Source: an uncultured Ruminococcus sp.
GTDB taxonomy: Bacteria > Bacillota > Clostridia > Oscillospirales > Ruminococcaceae
Length of the DNA stretch: 64,000 bases
Direction of reading: 5' to 3'
Assembly: GCA_934463425.1 (NCBI GenBank)
Contig: CAKSJP010000006.1
Coordinates: 1-64,000 of the forward strand
Part shown: positions 1 to 8,764 of the stretch, one piece after another
Numbering within the stretch: the first letter of the stretch is position 1
Layout of the letters: the number at the start of each line of letters is the position of its first letter
Position numbers and translations under genes: made by a program
Notes under the pieces: model-generated
What the model saw: the letters and a program-made list of their open reading frames with translations, nothing else
Database searches by the model: none
Told to the model about the DNA's origin: nothing

Positions 1-75
1 GCGACCAAGATTCCTCTTAGTCGCTTTGCATAAATTTTCTTTTGAATCTTTGTCTAACTTTTTGGGGTCAGTTCA
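1..75 (-). mobile_element. Possible terminal segment of an IS3-family element (partial, runs off the window)
   Basis: Read on the minus strand from about position 75 downwards, the sequence begins TGAACTGACCCCAAAAAGTT and continues AGACAAA. This resembles the terminal inverted repeats of IS150-group IS3 elements, which commonly show an AACTGNCCCC-AAAAGTT-GAC pattern. A reading frame without stops runs towards the window edge. Only one end is visible, so no transposase can be confirmed. Positions 1-24 also form an imperfect hairpin (GCGAC/GTCGC with AAGA/TCTT inside). The alternative is ordinary intergenic sequence downstream of the LRR gene. Confidence 0.35.
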
Positions 76-115
76 AAATGCTTCACTCTGTTTTTTTTGT
101 TTTAATTTGCTGTGC

Positions 116-2275
116 TTATTCCTGATACGGGAGCTGCTGGATCATGCCGACCAGGAACTTCAGCAGGGTGATGGAGTCATCCGAGCTGAGGCTGCCGTCC
201 AGGTTGCAGTCTGCATTCTTTGCGGCGTTTTCATCCAGAGAAACTGCGCCGGCAGCTGCCTTGTTCAGAACAACCGCATCAGAGATATCCACGCGGCCAT
301 CCAGGTTGATGTCGCCGTACAAGATGCTTGCCGGCTCACCGGTGGAGCTGTCTCCGCTGGAAGCGGTGGTGTCAGAGGTGGTTGTTGTATCGGTTGTAGC
401 TGTAGTTTCGGTTGCCACAGGAACAGAAGTCTCTGTGGTAGTGACGGGATCCAATGCCTGGAAGGGCACATCGTTTGCCTCAGCGTATTCCTGCGCTGTG
501 CTTCCGGTATAGCCGGAGATGGTGAGTCCTTCGCTCTTGGTGATGCCGCCGTCATCGGTGATCGCATAGCTCAGTGCGCCGTCGCCGATGTAGTAAACAT
601 TCTTCGGAATGGTGATATTCGTCAGAGCATTGCAGCTTGCAAATGCGCGCTTGTCGATGGTTTCCAGAGTATCCGGCAGGGTGACATCCTTCAGCGTCAC
701 ACAGCCGGCAAAGGTGTTCTGTCCGATCGAGGTGATGTTATCCGGAATAACAATGGATTCCAGACTGGAGCAGCGATAGAACAGATAGTTGTCCAGAGCA
801 GTCAGTCCCTTGCCGATGGTGACTTCTTTCAGACCGGTGTCATTATAGAATGCCCACTTGCCCAGCTTGGTGAGAGAGTCGCTCATTTTCAGAGAGGTCG
901 CGCCGGTGCATTCTGCAAAAGCGCTTTCACCCAGTGAGGTGACAGAGTCCGGAATGATGATGCTCTCCAGACTGGTGCAGCCGTAGAATGCAGAACCGCC
1001 GATGCGGGTGGTGTTTGCGCCGAGCTTTACATTTTTCAGTCCGGTGCAGCGGTAGAAGATGTTGTCGCTGACAGAGGTCAGGCTGTCCGGAAGCGTAATG
1101 CTCTCCAGAGAGCTGCAGTTATAGAACACGATCTCGTCCATCTGTTCCAGTGTTTCCGGCAGAGTGACCGAAGCCAGGCTGCTGCAGTATGCAAATACAC
1201 CGGATTTGATGGTGGTGATGCTGTCCGGGATCACAACGCTTTCCAGACCGCTGTAAGCAAAGGTATCCTTCCGGATAGAGGTCATGCCGGAGGAGAGCTT
1301 TGCTGTTTTCAGATTCTGGCAATGGCTGAATGCAGCGGTTGCAACATTCGTCACGCTGTCCGGCAGCTCCAGGGAGACCAGACCGGCATAGGTGAATGCG
1401 TTGGCATTGATGCGCTTGAGAGAGGTCTCCGGGAAGGTGATGTCTGTCAGCGCAGAACAGCCGTAGAATGCATTTGCGCCGATGCTCTCTACGCCCTCTT
1501 CCATCACAACGGACTGGAGATTCGCGCAGTTGGAGAACATGGTAGAGCCGATGTTGGTCAGCTTGCCCGGAATGGTGACGGATTCCAGAGAGCCGCAGTA
1601 TGCGAAAACGTCATCGCCGACAAAGTACAGGCTCGACGGCAGCTTTACGCTCTTCAGATTGGAGCAGGAGCAGAATGCGCTGGCGTTGATAGAAGCGCAG
1701 CTGTCCGGAATGTCTACATTTGTCAGCCCGGTGCAGCCCAGGAATGCGTTTGCGCCGATGCCCACCAGGGTATCCGGCAGGGTAACAGAGGTGATATCCT
1801 TGTTGCCGTAGAAGGCAGAAGAACCGATAAAGGTGACCGGGATCTCTGCGCCGCGCAGCGTAGTGATGGTGTCCGGGATCACCAGATCTGTTGTGCCCTT
1901 TGCGCAGCCCATAATATGGGCTTTTTCAGAGACAACCTTGTAGTACAGCTTGCCGTCTTCTGTCTGATGAACGTCCTTGTCATCCAATGGGTCTTTCACA
2001 TCAGAATCCTCGGCGTAGTTCGGCATGGGGATGTTTTCCGGCGTGCCGTTTACGGTTGCAGAAGCTTCGCTGGCTGCGCCTGCCTGAATGTCTGCTGCGA
2101 TCTGTGCAGCGACCTCATCGGACGGCAGCGGCTCTTCCGGCAGCGGCAGCTCAGAGGTGATGCTGGCTGCTGCGGTTTGTGCCGGCGCTGCATAGACGCT
2201 TGTGCCCAGACAGCTGGGGATCAGCGCAGCGATCGCAGTGATGCCGGCGATGGTTTTTTTCCAATTTGTTTTCAT
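116..2275 (-). CDS. Secreted BspA-type leucine-rich-repeat protein with C-terminal dockerin
   Basis: A 719-residue exported protein. The start was placed at the ATG before MKTNWKK because an AAAGGGG ribosome site precedes it and a lysine-then-hydrophobic signal peptide (about residues 1-33, ending near VYAA) follows; longer in-frame extensions lack both. Residues of roughly 110-600 are tandem LRR_5 (BspA/TpLRR) repeats of the form 'F..C.SL.SV.IPDSVT.IG..AF'. A Thr/Ser linker (about 612-652) leads to a type-I-like dockerin (about 653-719) whose two calcium loops start DINLDGRVDISDA and DCNLDGSLSSDDS. Dockerins bind cohesins on scaffoldins, so this is likely a cellulosome or cell-surface component. 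LRR_5 proteins usually bind proteins or surfaces; the ligand is unknown. It is divergent from the giant LRR gene, and each has its own promoter. Confidence 0.9.
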   Translation of the reverse strand: MKTNWKKTIAGITAIAALIPSCLGTSVYAAPAQTAAASITSELPLPEEPLPSDEVAAQIAADIQAGAASEASATVNGTPENIPMPNYAEDSDVKDPLDDKDVHQTEDGKLYYKVVSEKAHIMGCAKGTTDLVIPDTITTLRGAEIPVTFIGSSAFYGNKDITSVTLPDTLVGIGANAFLGCTGLTNVDIPDSCASINASAFCSCSNLKSVKLPSSLYFVGDDVFAYCGSLESVTIPGKLTNIGSTMFSNCANLQSVVMEEGVESIGANAFYGCSALTDITFPETSLKRINANAFTYAGLVSLELPDSVTNVATAAFSHCQNLKTAKLSSGMTSIRKDTFAYSGLESVVIPDSITTIKSGVFAYCSSLASVTLPETLEQMDEIVFYNCSSLESITLPDSLTSVSDNIFYRCTGLKNVKLGANTTRIGGSAFYGCTSLESIIIPDSVTSLGESAFAECTGATSLKMSDSLTKLGKWAFYNDTGLKEVTIGKGLTALDNYLFYRCSSLESIVIPDNITSIGQNTFAGCVTLKDVTLPDTLETIDKRAFASCNALTNITIPKNVYYIGDGALSYAITDDGGITKSEGLTISGYTGSTAQEYAEANDVPFQALDPVTTTETSVPVATETTATTDTTTTSDTTASSGDSSTGEPASILYGDINLDGRVDISDAVVLNKAAAGAVSLDENAAKNADCNLDGSLSSDDSITLLKFLVGMIQQLPYQE

Positions 2276-2323
2276 AAGAAAATAAGCCCCTTTCAGTGCA
2301 TAAGTACACATCATATTTCTTAC

Positions 2324-2352
2324 ATTATAATCGATTTTATTCCTCTTGTCAA
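2324..2352 (-). promoter_or_regulatory. Sigma-A promoter for the LRR-dockerin gene
   Basis: On the minus strand, TTGACA (2352-2347) and TATAAT (2329-2324) are separated by exactly 17 bp. This is a consensus vegetative promoter about 50 bp upstream of the start codon. With the opposing promoter it fills the 341-bp divergent intergenic region; I see no other structure there. Confidence 0.85.
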
Positions 2353-2506
2353 TAGCTTTTTTGTAAAAATTGACAGTCTGGTTTTGTGAAAAATGCTGAT
2401 GCTTCTGGAAATTCATAGGGCATGCCGCTTGTTTTTTTCTTTTTTTGTGCCGTAGGATATTCCGGAATGGACAGGGAAAATCCGGCTGAAAATTGGAAAA
2501 ATATGT

Positions 2507-2535
2507 TTGACTTTCTATGGTATTTATGTTATAAT
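2507..2535 (+). promoter_or_regulatory. Sigma-A extended -10 promoter for the giant LRR gene
   Basis: TTGACT (2507-2512), a 17-bp spacer and TATAAT (2530-2535), with an upstream TGT giving an extended -10. The start codon lies about 80 bp downstream. Confidence 0.85.
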
Positions 2536-2616
2536 ATAAGGTAGCGATATTGTACAAAATTATGGTTGAAAGCGGCGGTTTTCCCTGTTTTCATGAATAG
2601 AGAGGAAGCGTTTTTT

Positions 2617-5600
2617 GTGAAATCAACAAAGAAGCTCCGGCTTCGCTGGCTGAGCCTGCTGCTGGCAGGCGGGATGGCAGCGAATTGTCTGCCGATCTCG
2701 GTTCTGGCAGACGATGCAGTGCCGGAATCGGCATATGCGGTCTCACCCTCCAACTTCCCGGATGAGCATTTTCGGGCGTATGTGTCAGAGCAGTATGATA
2801 CCGATCAGGACGGCGTTTTGTCTGCGGCAGAGCGCAGTCAGGTGAAAAATATGGATGTGTCTCAAAAGGAGATTGCCGACCTGACCGGCATCGCCTGCTT
2901 TTCGGACTTAAACACACTGAACTGCGCAGAAAATCAGCTGACCGAACTGGATCTTTCGGAGATGCTGTATCTGACCGGGCTGAACTGTTCCGGAAACAGC
3001 AGCCTGACCGCACTGCAGTTTCCGGCAGAGGGCTATCTGTCGGCGCAGTCGCTTCTGGCGGTTCTGGATTGCAGCGGCTGCGGTCTGACAGAGCTGCGCC
3101 TGGAAAATGTGCAGTTTCTCTCCAGTCTGAACTGCGCGGAGAATCAGCTGACCACCCTTTCTCTGGGCGATCAGACAAATCTGACCGAGCTGAACTGTGC
3201 CGGAAACGGCCTGACCAGTCTCACGCTGGGCGGAGCTTCTGCTCTGACCACGCTCTCCTGCGAAAACAATGACCTGACGGCACTGGATCTGTCCGACCAG
3301 TCGGCGCTCCGCACACTGGACTGCTCCGGCAACTCTCTGGAACAGTTGAAAACGGCTGATGCGCCTGTCCTGGAAACGCTGAACTGTTCCGGAAACCAGC
3401 TCACCTCTCTGGATGTGTCTGCCAATCCGGCGCTGACGGCGCTGAACTGCGCGGACAATCAGCTGATTGCGCTGGATCTGACCGGGCTTTCTCTGGAACA
3501 GTGGGATGTCTCCGGAAACCGGCGCACTGTGATTCCGGTGCCCACCCGGGGCGGCGCGTATTCCTACGCCCTGACCAGTCTTCCGGAATTGGATCTCAGC
3601 CGCGTGACCGGATGGGAAAATGCAGCAGTTTCTGAGGACGAGACCACGCTGCAGATTCCGGCAGATACCGATCAGGTGCAGTACGGCTATCGGCTGGACG
3701 CAGGAGCAGACGTGCCGGTGGCGACCTTCACCCTGCAGCTGCAGCCGGAGACAGACCGATATCTGGAACTGAGCGTTGCCAATTTCCCGGATGTCTGGCT
3801 GCGCCTGGCGATCTCCGCGCAATATGACACAGACGGCAACGGCTGGCTCTCTCTGGCAGAACTGCAAGGCATCACCTCGCTGTCTCTGAGCGCGCTTTCC
3901 CTGCCGGAGGACGAGACCATCGACCTCACCGGACTGGAAAAGCTGGACTGGCTGGAGGTTCTGGACTGCGGCGGCAGAGCCATGGAAAAGCTGGACGTTT
4001 CTGCCTTTCCGTCCCTGAAGCAGCTGTACTGCGACGGCTGCGGTCTGAAAGAATTGATTTTGCCGGAAAAGGCGACCCTGAAGACGCTCTCCTGTGCGGG
4101 AAACGCTCTGACACAGCTTGACCTCAGCGGACAAAATGCACTTGCAGAGCTGCAGTGCGGCAGCAATCAGCTCACATCGCTGCATATCGATGACACGAAG
4201 CTGACCGCAGAGACGCTTCGCTGCACGGAAAACCGCTGTGCAGTGCATGCCGATGTCAACGGGAAGCTGGCGCTGTCTGAACTCCCTGGCTTTGTACCGG
4301 AGCGGGCAGACCCGGAAAGCTGGAGCAATGCGTCTGTCTCCGGGGATATCCTGACAGTGGAGACACCGGGTGAGCCGGTGACGTATACCTACTATGCCGA
4401 TGGGGCAAAGCTGTGCCCGGTGCAGTTCACGCTGGAGACAGAAGCGGTGCTGCTGCCCATTGATACAGAACATTTTCCGGATGCCAATTTCCGGTCGTTT
4501 GTTGCCGGCTATGACACTGACGGAGACGGCAGTCTGTCCCGCAGTGAATTACAGGCAGTGACGGAAATGACACTGCCCGGCGGAAGCATCCGCAATCTGA
4601 CGGGGATCTCCTACTTTACACAGCTGGAATCTCTGGAGTGCGAGGGGAACAATATCCGGCAACTGGATCTGTCTGCGCTTACCAAACTGAAAAAGCTGAA
4701 CTGCGCCAACAATGTGCTGACCGCTTTGACGCTGCCGGAGCAGAGCCTGCTGGAAGAACTGGACTGCTCCAATAACAGCGTGTTTGCGGCACTGGATACG
4801 GCGGCGCTGACGAGGCTGCGCACCTTCTCCTGTGCGAACTGCCGCCTGCCGGAACTGGATCTGACCGGAGCGTCCGAATTGGAGACTCTGAACTGCTCCT
4901 CCAACCGGCTGACTGCCCTGCGTATTGCCGGATTGTCTAAGCTGGATTGGCTGAACTGCGCCATGAATTCCATCGATACCCTGGAGCTGACAGGGGTGTC
5001 GGCGCTGACCTATCTCAACTGCGCCAGCAATCGTCTGGATGTGCTGGCAGTGGAAAATTGTCCGGCGCTGACCTACATCAATTGTTCCAGCAATCAGCTG
5101 AAGCTTTTGCAGCTTTCTGCCCTCACACAGCTGAAATCCCTGCTGTGCATCGGCAATCAGCTGACCGCTCTGCAAACGGCAGAGGATGTGACCCTGACGA
5201 AGCTCTCCGCCAACTGGAACCGCTGCACTGTCCCCATGGACACCCTGCATCGCATTGCATTTTCAGATCTGGCAGAGAACTTTCAGCCGGAGCGCGCGGC
5301 AGACTGGACCAATGCTGTGGCAGATGATACCGGGGTCTACGTGCTGGACCCGGAAAAATACGTTACCTATTCCTATCTGACACAGACCAGTGATCCTGAC
5401 AGCCGCATTACCCTTACGCTTTTGCCGCAGGCTGCGGCGGAAGCAGAGGGTATTCCCGTTGATGCGGCACATTTTCCGGATGGGGTATTCCGGGCGTGGG
5501 TGGAACAATATGACACCGACGGGGACGGGCTTCTTTCTACAGAGGAGCGTGCCGCAGTGACGGAGATGGATGTCTCCGGAAAGGGCATTGCCGACCTGAC

Positions 5601-8600
5601 CGGGGCGGCATATTTCACTTCTCTGACTGCTCTGAACTGCGCCGGAAATCAGCTGAAAACGCTTTCACTGCTTTCTCTTCCTGCGCTGGAGACGCTGCAC
5701 TGTGAAAACAATGGACTGGAGACCTTGTATCTGCCCTGTCAAGGGACACTGCGGCTGCTGAACTGTTCCGGAAATCAGCTGACTGCCCTGCCGCTTTCCA
5801 ACTGCACTGCGCTGACCTCTCTGGACTGCTCCGGCAATCTGCTGACGGAACTGCAAACCGATACGCTGCAGCAGCTGACTGTTTTCAGTTGCAGCAGCAA
5901 TCAGCTCACTGCCCTGCATCTGGAACAGAACACGGCGCTTCTGGAACTGGACTGCAGCAGCAATCAGCTGCAGTCGCTGGATGTTTCCATGCTGACACAG
6001 CTGACGCGGCTCTTCTGCGGAAAGAATCAGCTGATCGCACTGGATGTCACCGGGCTGAACCGCTTAAATCAGCTGAATGCAGAAGAAAACCGCCGCGTGA
6101 TTGCAGTTACAGCTGTGGGGAAACTGGATCTGACATCGCTTTCGGAGACATTCCTGCCGGAACGCATTTCGGCAGACAGCTGGAGCAACGGTACCTGTAC
6201 CGGAAACATCCTCACGATCTCTGACCTGCAGCAGGAGGTGCAGTATCAGTATCAGGTGAATGCGGCAGATCCGGGGCTTGTGGTGACATTTACATTTGCG
6301 CCTGTTCCGGCGGAAGAGGAAGCGGTGGCAATTGATGAGACCGCTTTTCCGGACGGGGCATTCCGGCAGTATGTGAAAAATACGCTGGATCGGAATGGTG
6401 ACGGTCTGCTGCAAATCTCAGAGCAGGAAGATGTGACAGAGCTGAACCTCTCTGGACTGGGGATCGCAGATCTGACCGGACTGTCCTGTTTCCCGAATCT
6501 GACTGGGCTGGATTGTTCCGACAATGCGCTTGCCAGACTGCCGGAGCTGCCTGCCGGACTGCTGTCGCTGAACTGCAGCGGCAATGCCGGAATGTCACAG
6601 CCGAACCTCTCCGCGCTGCCGCAGCTGACAGAACTGCGCTGCCGGCGGATGCAGTGGACGATGCTGAATGTGTCCGGGCTGCCGGAGCTGCTGCTGCTGG
6701 ACTGCGGCGAAAATGCGCTCACAACGCTTTCTCTTCAGAAAAATACAAAGCTGAAGGAACTGGTTTGTGACCAGAATGCTCTGACTGCGCTGAACGCTGC
6801 TGCCTGCCGGCAGCTGGAAAGCGTAAACTGCCGGGACAATTCCCTGGAGACACTGACGGTGGGCGGCACTGTGCTGAACACTCTGCTTTGCAGCAATAAC
6901 CTGCTTACCAGCCTGGATCTCTATGCCAAGACCCAGCTGAAGGAACTGGACTGTGCAGAAAACCGGCTGTCTGTGCTGTCTGCGACAACACTTTCTCAAC
7001 TGGATACGCTTTCTGCCGGAAGCAATCCGCTCTATGCACTGTATTTGTCTGCAGATGCGCCTGTGACAGCCTGCGATCTGGAAAACTGCGTGATTTTACA
7101 GGACGCTGTTCTGGGAACGGACGGTACACTCTATGTGGATACTCTCGGATGGAATCTGTTCTACGGCAACCGGACTTCTGACTGGAAAAACGGCAGCATG
7201 CAGGGGAAAAAGATCTGTTTCACCGATCCGCTGCAGCCGGTCACCTATGCCTTTCAAACCGGAAACGACAAGGTCAATGCGGTGTTCTCCGTTCGGGCGA
7301 AAAGCGTTCCGATGGAGGCGGCGAAGCTGACGCTCACTTCGGAGGATCCCATCGTCTATAACGGACAGCCGCAGCAGCCCGGTCTGACGGTGCAGCTGGG
7401 AGAAACGGTTCTGAAAGAGGGACAGGACTATACGCTTTCTTATACGGATAACCTCAACGCCGGTGTGGGAACGATCACCATTACGGCGGCTGGCTCGCAG
7501 ATCTGGCAGGGCAGCACCACCTATCTGTTCGAGATCGAAAAGGCTGTGCCAAAGATCAATGCTGTTTGGGATGCAAATGCTGAATATACCGAGGGCGACA
7601 GCCTTCCGGCAATTCGTGCCGCAGAGGGCAGCATAGACGGTGTGCTGGTCTGGGCGGATGGTCAGCCGGATACCTTAAAGGCAGGGGAAAATGTCCTGCA
7701 ATGGCGTTTTGCACCGGCGGACAGCCAGAACTATACAGCGTGTACCGGGACGATCACTGTTTCGGCAAAGGAAAAGATCGTCACCACCACAACGGAAGAG
7801 ACCACCACAACAACAGAAACGACAACTTCGACAACGACAACTACGGCTGCGACAACAACGATGACCTCAGCTGCGACTGCGATGACAACCACTGCGGAAA
7901 GTACTGCAGCAACTTCAGAAACCACGGAGACAGCGAAGACTACAGAAACTACCAGTTCTGCAGTGTCCTCTGAAACTACAACTGAAACATCTGTGACAAC
8001 CATAACACGTCCGACTTATACCAAACAAACAACCAGTACCACTACTACAACAACTACTACCACCACAACTACAACAACAACTACCACCACCACTACAACA
8101 ACTACTACCACAGAGACTGAAATGACAACCACTACAACTGCAATAACTTCGACGACAACGACCACTGCCGCTACAACCATGAAAACCACCGCAGAAACTA
8201 CGACTGTGACAACAGAGACCAGCACTACTGAAAGCACAACAACAGAGACACAGACGGTTTCGGTCACCAGTGAGACGACGACCACTGCTTCTGCAATTTC
8301 TGCGACCACAGTTTCCTCTGGAGCAACGACAACATCCACCACGGCATCATCTGTGACTACTGTCACCAGTAACACTGCGACAACCCAGCCGCTGCCTCGT
8401 CTGCGCGGAGATGCCAATATGGACGGCGAGGTCAACTCTCAGGATGCCGCCGCCGTTCTGGTGTACACCGCACGGCTCTCCGTGGGCATGGAGAATGTGG
8501 TATTAAATTCTGACCCCAGAATCAATCGCTGGCTGCTTCTGCTGGTGGATGTCAACGGTGACAGTGTTATTGATTCAAAGGATGCAGCTTATATTCTGAA

Positions 8601-8670
8601 CTACGCTGCACAAGTCAGCATCGGAAAGGATGTCACCTGGTCGGATATCATAAACGGTACTGTAAAATAA
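2617..8670 (+). CDS. Giant secreted EF-hand/LRR multimodular protein with poly-Thr linker and dockerin
   Basis: About 2017 residues. A GTG start was chosen because AGAGAGGAAG lies just upstream and a signal peptide (KSTKKLRLRW, then a hydrophobic stretch, to about VLADD) follows; an ATG at 2566 would add 17 residues. Five modules each open with 'FPD..FR.YV' and an EF-hand-like calcium loop (YDTDQDGVLS, YDTDGNGWLS, YDTDGDGSLS, YDTDGDGLLS and LDRNGDGLLQ, near residues 59, 402, 632, 965 and 1256). An LRR array follows, with the repeat unit 'L..LNCSGNQLT.LDLS', then a W-containing beta segment. Next come two MBG/Ig-like segments (about 1570-1715), a Thr-rich linker (about 1722-1925) and a divergent dockerin (about 1928-2017; DANMDGEVNSQDA and DVNGDSVIDSKDA). 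Likely a calcium-stabilised adhesin or binding protein attached to a scaffoldin; its ligand is unknown. The sense of transcription, codon phase and repeats make the gene call secure. Confidence 0.9.
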   Translation: MKSTKKLRLRWLSLLLAGGMAANCLPISVLADDAVPESAYAVSPSNFPDEHFRAYVSEQYDTDQDGVLSAAERSQVKNMDVSQKEIADLTGIACFSDLNTLNCAENQLTELDLSEMLYLTGLNCSGNSSLTALQFPAEGYLSAQSLLAVLDCSGCGLTELRLENVQFLSSLNCAENQLTTLSLGDQTNLTELNCAGNGLTSLTLGGASALTTLSCENNDLTALDLSDQSALRTLDCSGNSLEQLKTADAPVLETLNCSGNQLTSLDVSANPALTALNCADNQLIALDLTGLSLEQWDVSGNRRTVIPVPTRGGAYSYALTSLPELDLSRVTGWENAAVSEDETTLQIPADTDQVQYGYRLDAGADVPVATFTLQLQPETDRYLELSVANFPDVWLRLAISAQYDTDGNGWLSLAELQGITSLSLSALSLPEDETIDLTGLEKLDWLEVLDCGGRAMEKLDVSAFPSLKQLYCDGCGLKELILPEKATLKTLSCAGNALTQLDLSGQNALAELQCGSNQLTSLHIDDTKLTAETLRCTENRCAVHADVNGKLALSELPGFVPERADPESWSNASVSGDILTVETPGEPVTYTYYADGAKLCPVQFTLETEAVLLPIDTEHFPDANFRSFVAGYDTDGDGSLSRSELQAVTEMTLPGGSIRNLTGISYFTQLESLECEGNNIRQLDLSALTKLKKLNCANNVLTALTLPEQSLLEELDCSNNSVFAALDTAALTRLRTFSCANCRLPELDLTGASELETLNCSSNRLTALRIAGLSKLDWLNCAMNSIDTLELTGVSALTYLNCASNRLDVLAVENCPALTYINCSSNQLKLLQLSALTQLKSLLCIGNQLTALQTAEDVTLTKLSANWNRCTVPMDTLHRIAFSDLAENFQPERAADWTNAVADDTGVYVLDPEKYVTYSYLTQTSDPDSRITLTLLPQAAAEAEGIPVDAAHFPDGVFRAWVEQYDTDGDGLLSTEERAAVTEMDVSGKGIADLTGAAYFTSLTALNCAGNQLKTLSLLSLPALETLHCENNGLETLYLPCQGTLRLLNCSGNQLTALPLSNCTALTSLDCSGNLLTELQTDTLQQLTVFSCSSNQLTALHLEQNTALLELDCSSNQLQSLDVSMLTQLTRLFCGKNQLIALDVTGLNRLNQLNAEENRRVIAVTAVGKLDLTSLSETFLPERISADSWSNGTCTGNILTISDLQQEVQYQYQVNAADPGLVVTFTFAPVPAEEEAVAIDETAFPDGAFRQYVKNTLDRNGDGLLQISEQEDVTELNLSGLGIADLTGLSCFPNLTGLDCSDNALARLPELPAGLLSLNCSGNAGMSQPNLSALPQLTELRCRRMQWTMLNVSGLPELLLLDCGENALTTLSLQKNTKLKELVCDQNALTALNAAACRQLESVNCRDNSLETLTVGGTVLNTLLCSNNLLTSLDLYAKTQLKELDCAENRLSVLSATTLSQLDTLSAGSNPLYALYLSADAPVTACDLENCVILQDAVLGTDGTLYVDTLGWNLFYGNRTSDWKNGSMQGKKICFTDPLQPVTYAFQTGNDKVNAVFSVRAKSVPMEAAKLTLTSEDPIVYNGQPQQPGLTVQLGETVLKEGQDYTLSYTDNLNAGVGTITITAAGSQIWQGSTTYLFEIEKAVPKINAVWDANAEYTEGDSLPAIRAAEGSIDGVLVWADGQPDTLKAGENVLQWRFAPADSQNYTACTGTITVSAKEKIVTTTTEETTTTTETTTSTTTTTAATTTMTSAATAMTTTAESTAATSETTETAKTTETTSSAVSSETTTETSVTTITRPTYTKQTTSTTTTTTTTTTTTTTTTTTTTTTTTTETEMTTTTTAITSTTTTTAATTMKTTAETTTVTTETSTTESTTTETQTVSVTSETTTTASAISATTVSSGATTTSTTASSVTTVTSNTATTQPLPRLRGDANMDGEVNSQDAAAVLVYTARLSVGMENVVLNSDPRINRWLLLLVDVNGDSVIDSKDAAYILNYAAQVSIGKDVTWSDIINGTVK
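8038..8113 (+). repeat. Low-complexity ACN repeat encoding about 25 consecutive threonines
   Basis: An uninterrupted run of ACC/ACT/ACA codons inside the linker of the giant LRR protein. The codons are mixed, so the protein repeat is purer than the DNA repeat. Confidence 0.9.
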
Positions 8671-8704
8671 AGCATGCGCGCATCAATCATTGGTGCGGTG
8701 CTGC

Positions 8705-8743
8705 AAAAAAACGCCCGGAGCGGAGTATGCTTCGGGCGTTTTT
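8705..8743. terminator. Bidirectional intrinsic terminator
   Basis: AACGCCCGGAGC and GCTTCGGGCGTT form a hairpin flanked by A-run and T-run on its two sides. It serves the giant LRR gene on the plus strand and the VanY-like gene on the minus strand. Confidence 0.85.
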
Positions 8744-8764
8744 GATATCTGTTGTACGGCAGGC

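Noticed and set aside
2908..4473. Long minus-strand frames opposite the giant LRR gene
   Set aside because: They follow the LRR repeat period in the wrong strand and have Gln/Arg-rich translations typical of reverse-read repeats.
8016..8435. A Val-rich minus-strand frame opposite the Thr linker
   Set aside because: The reverse complement of ACN codons gives NGT, so a poly-Val frame is expected by chance.
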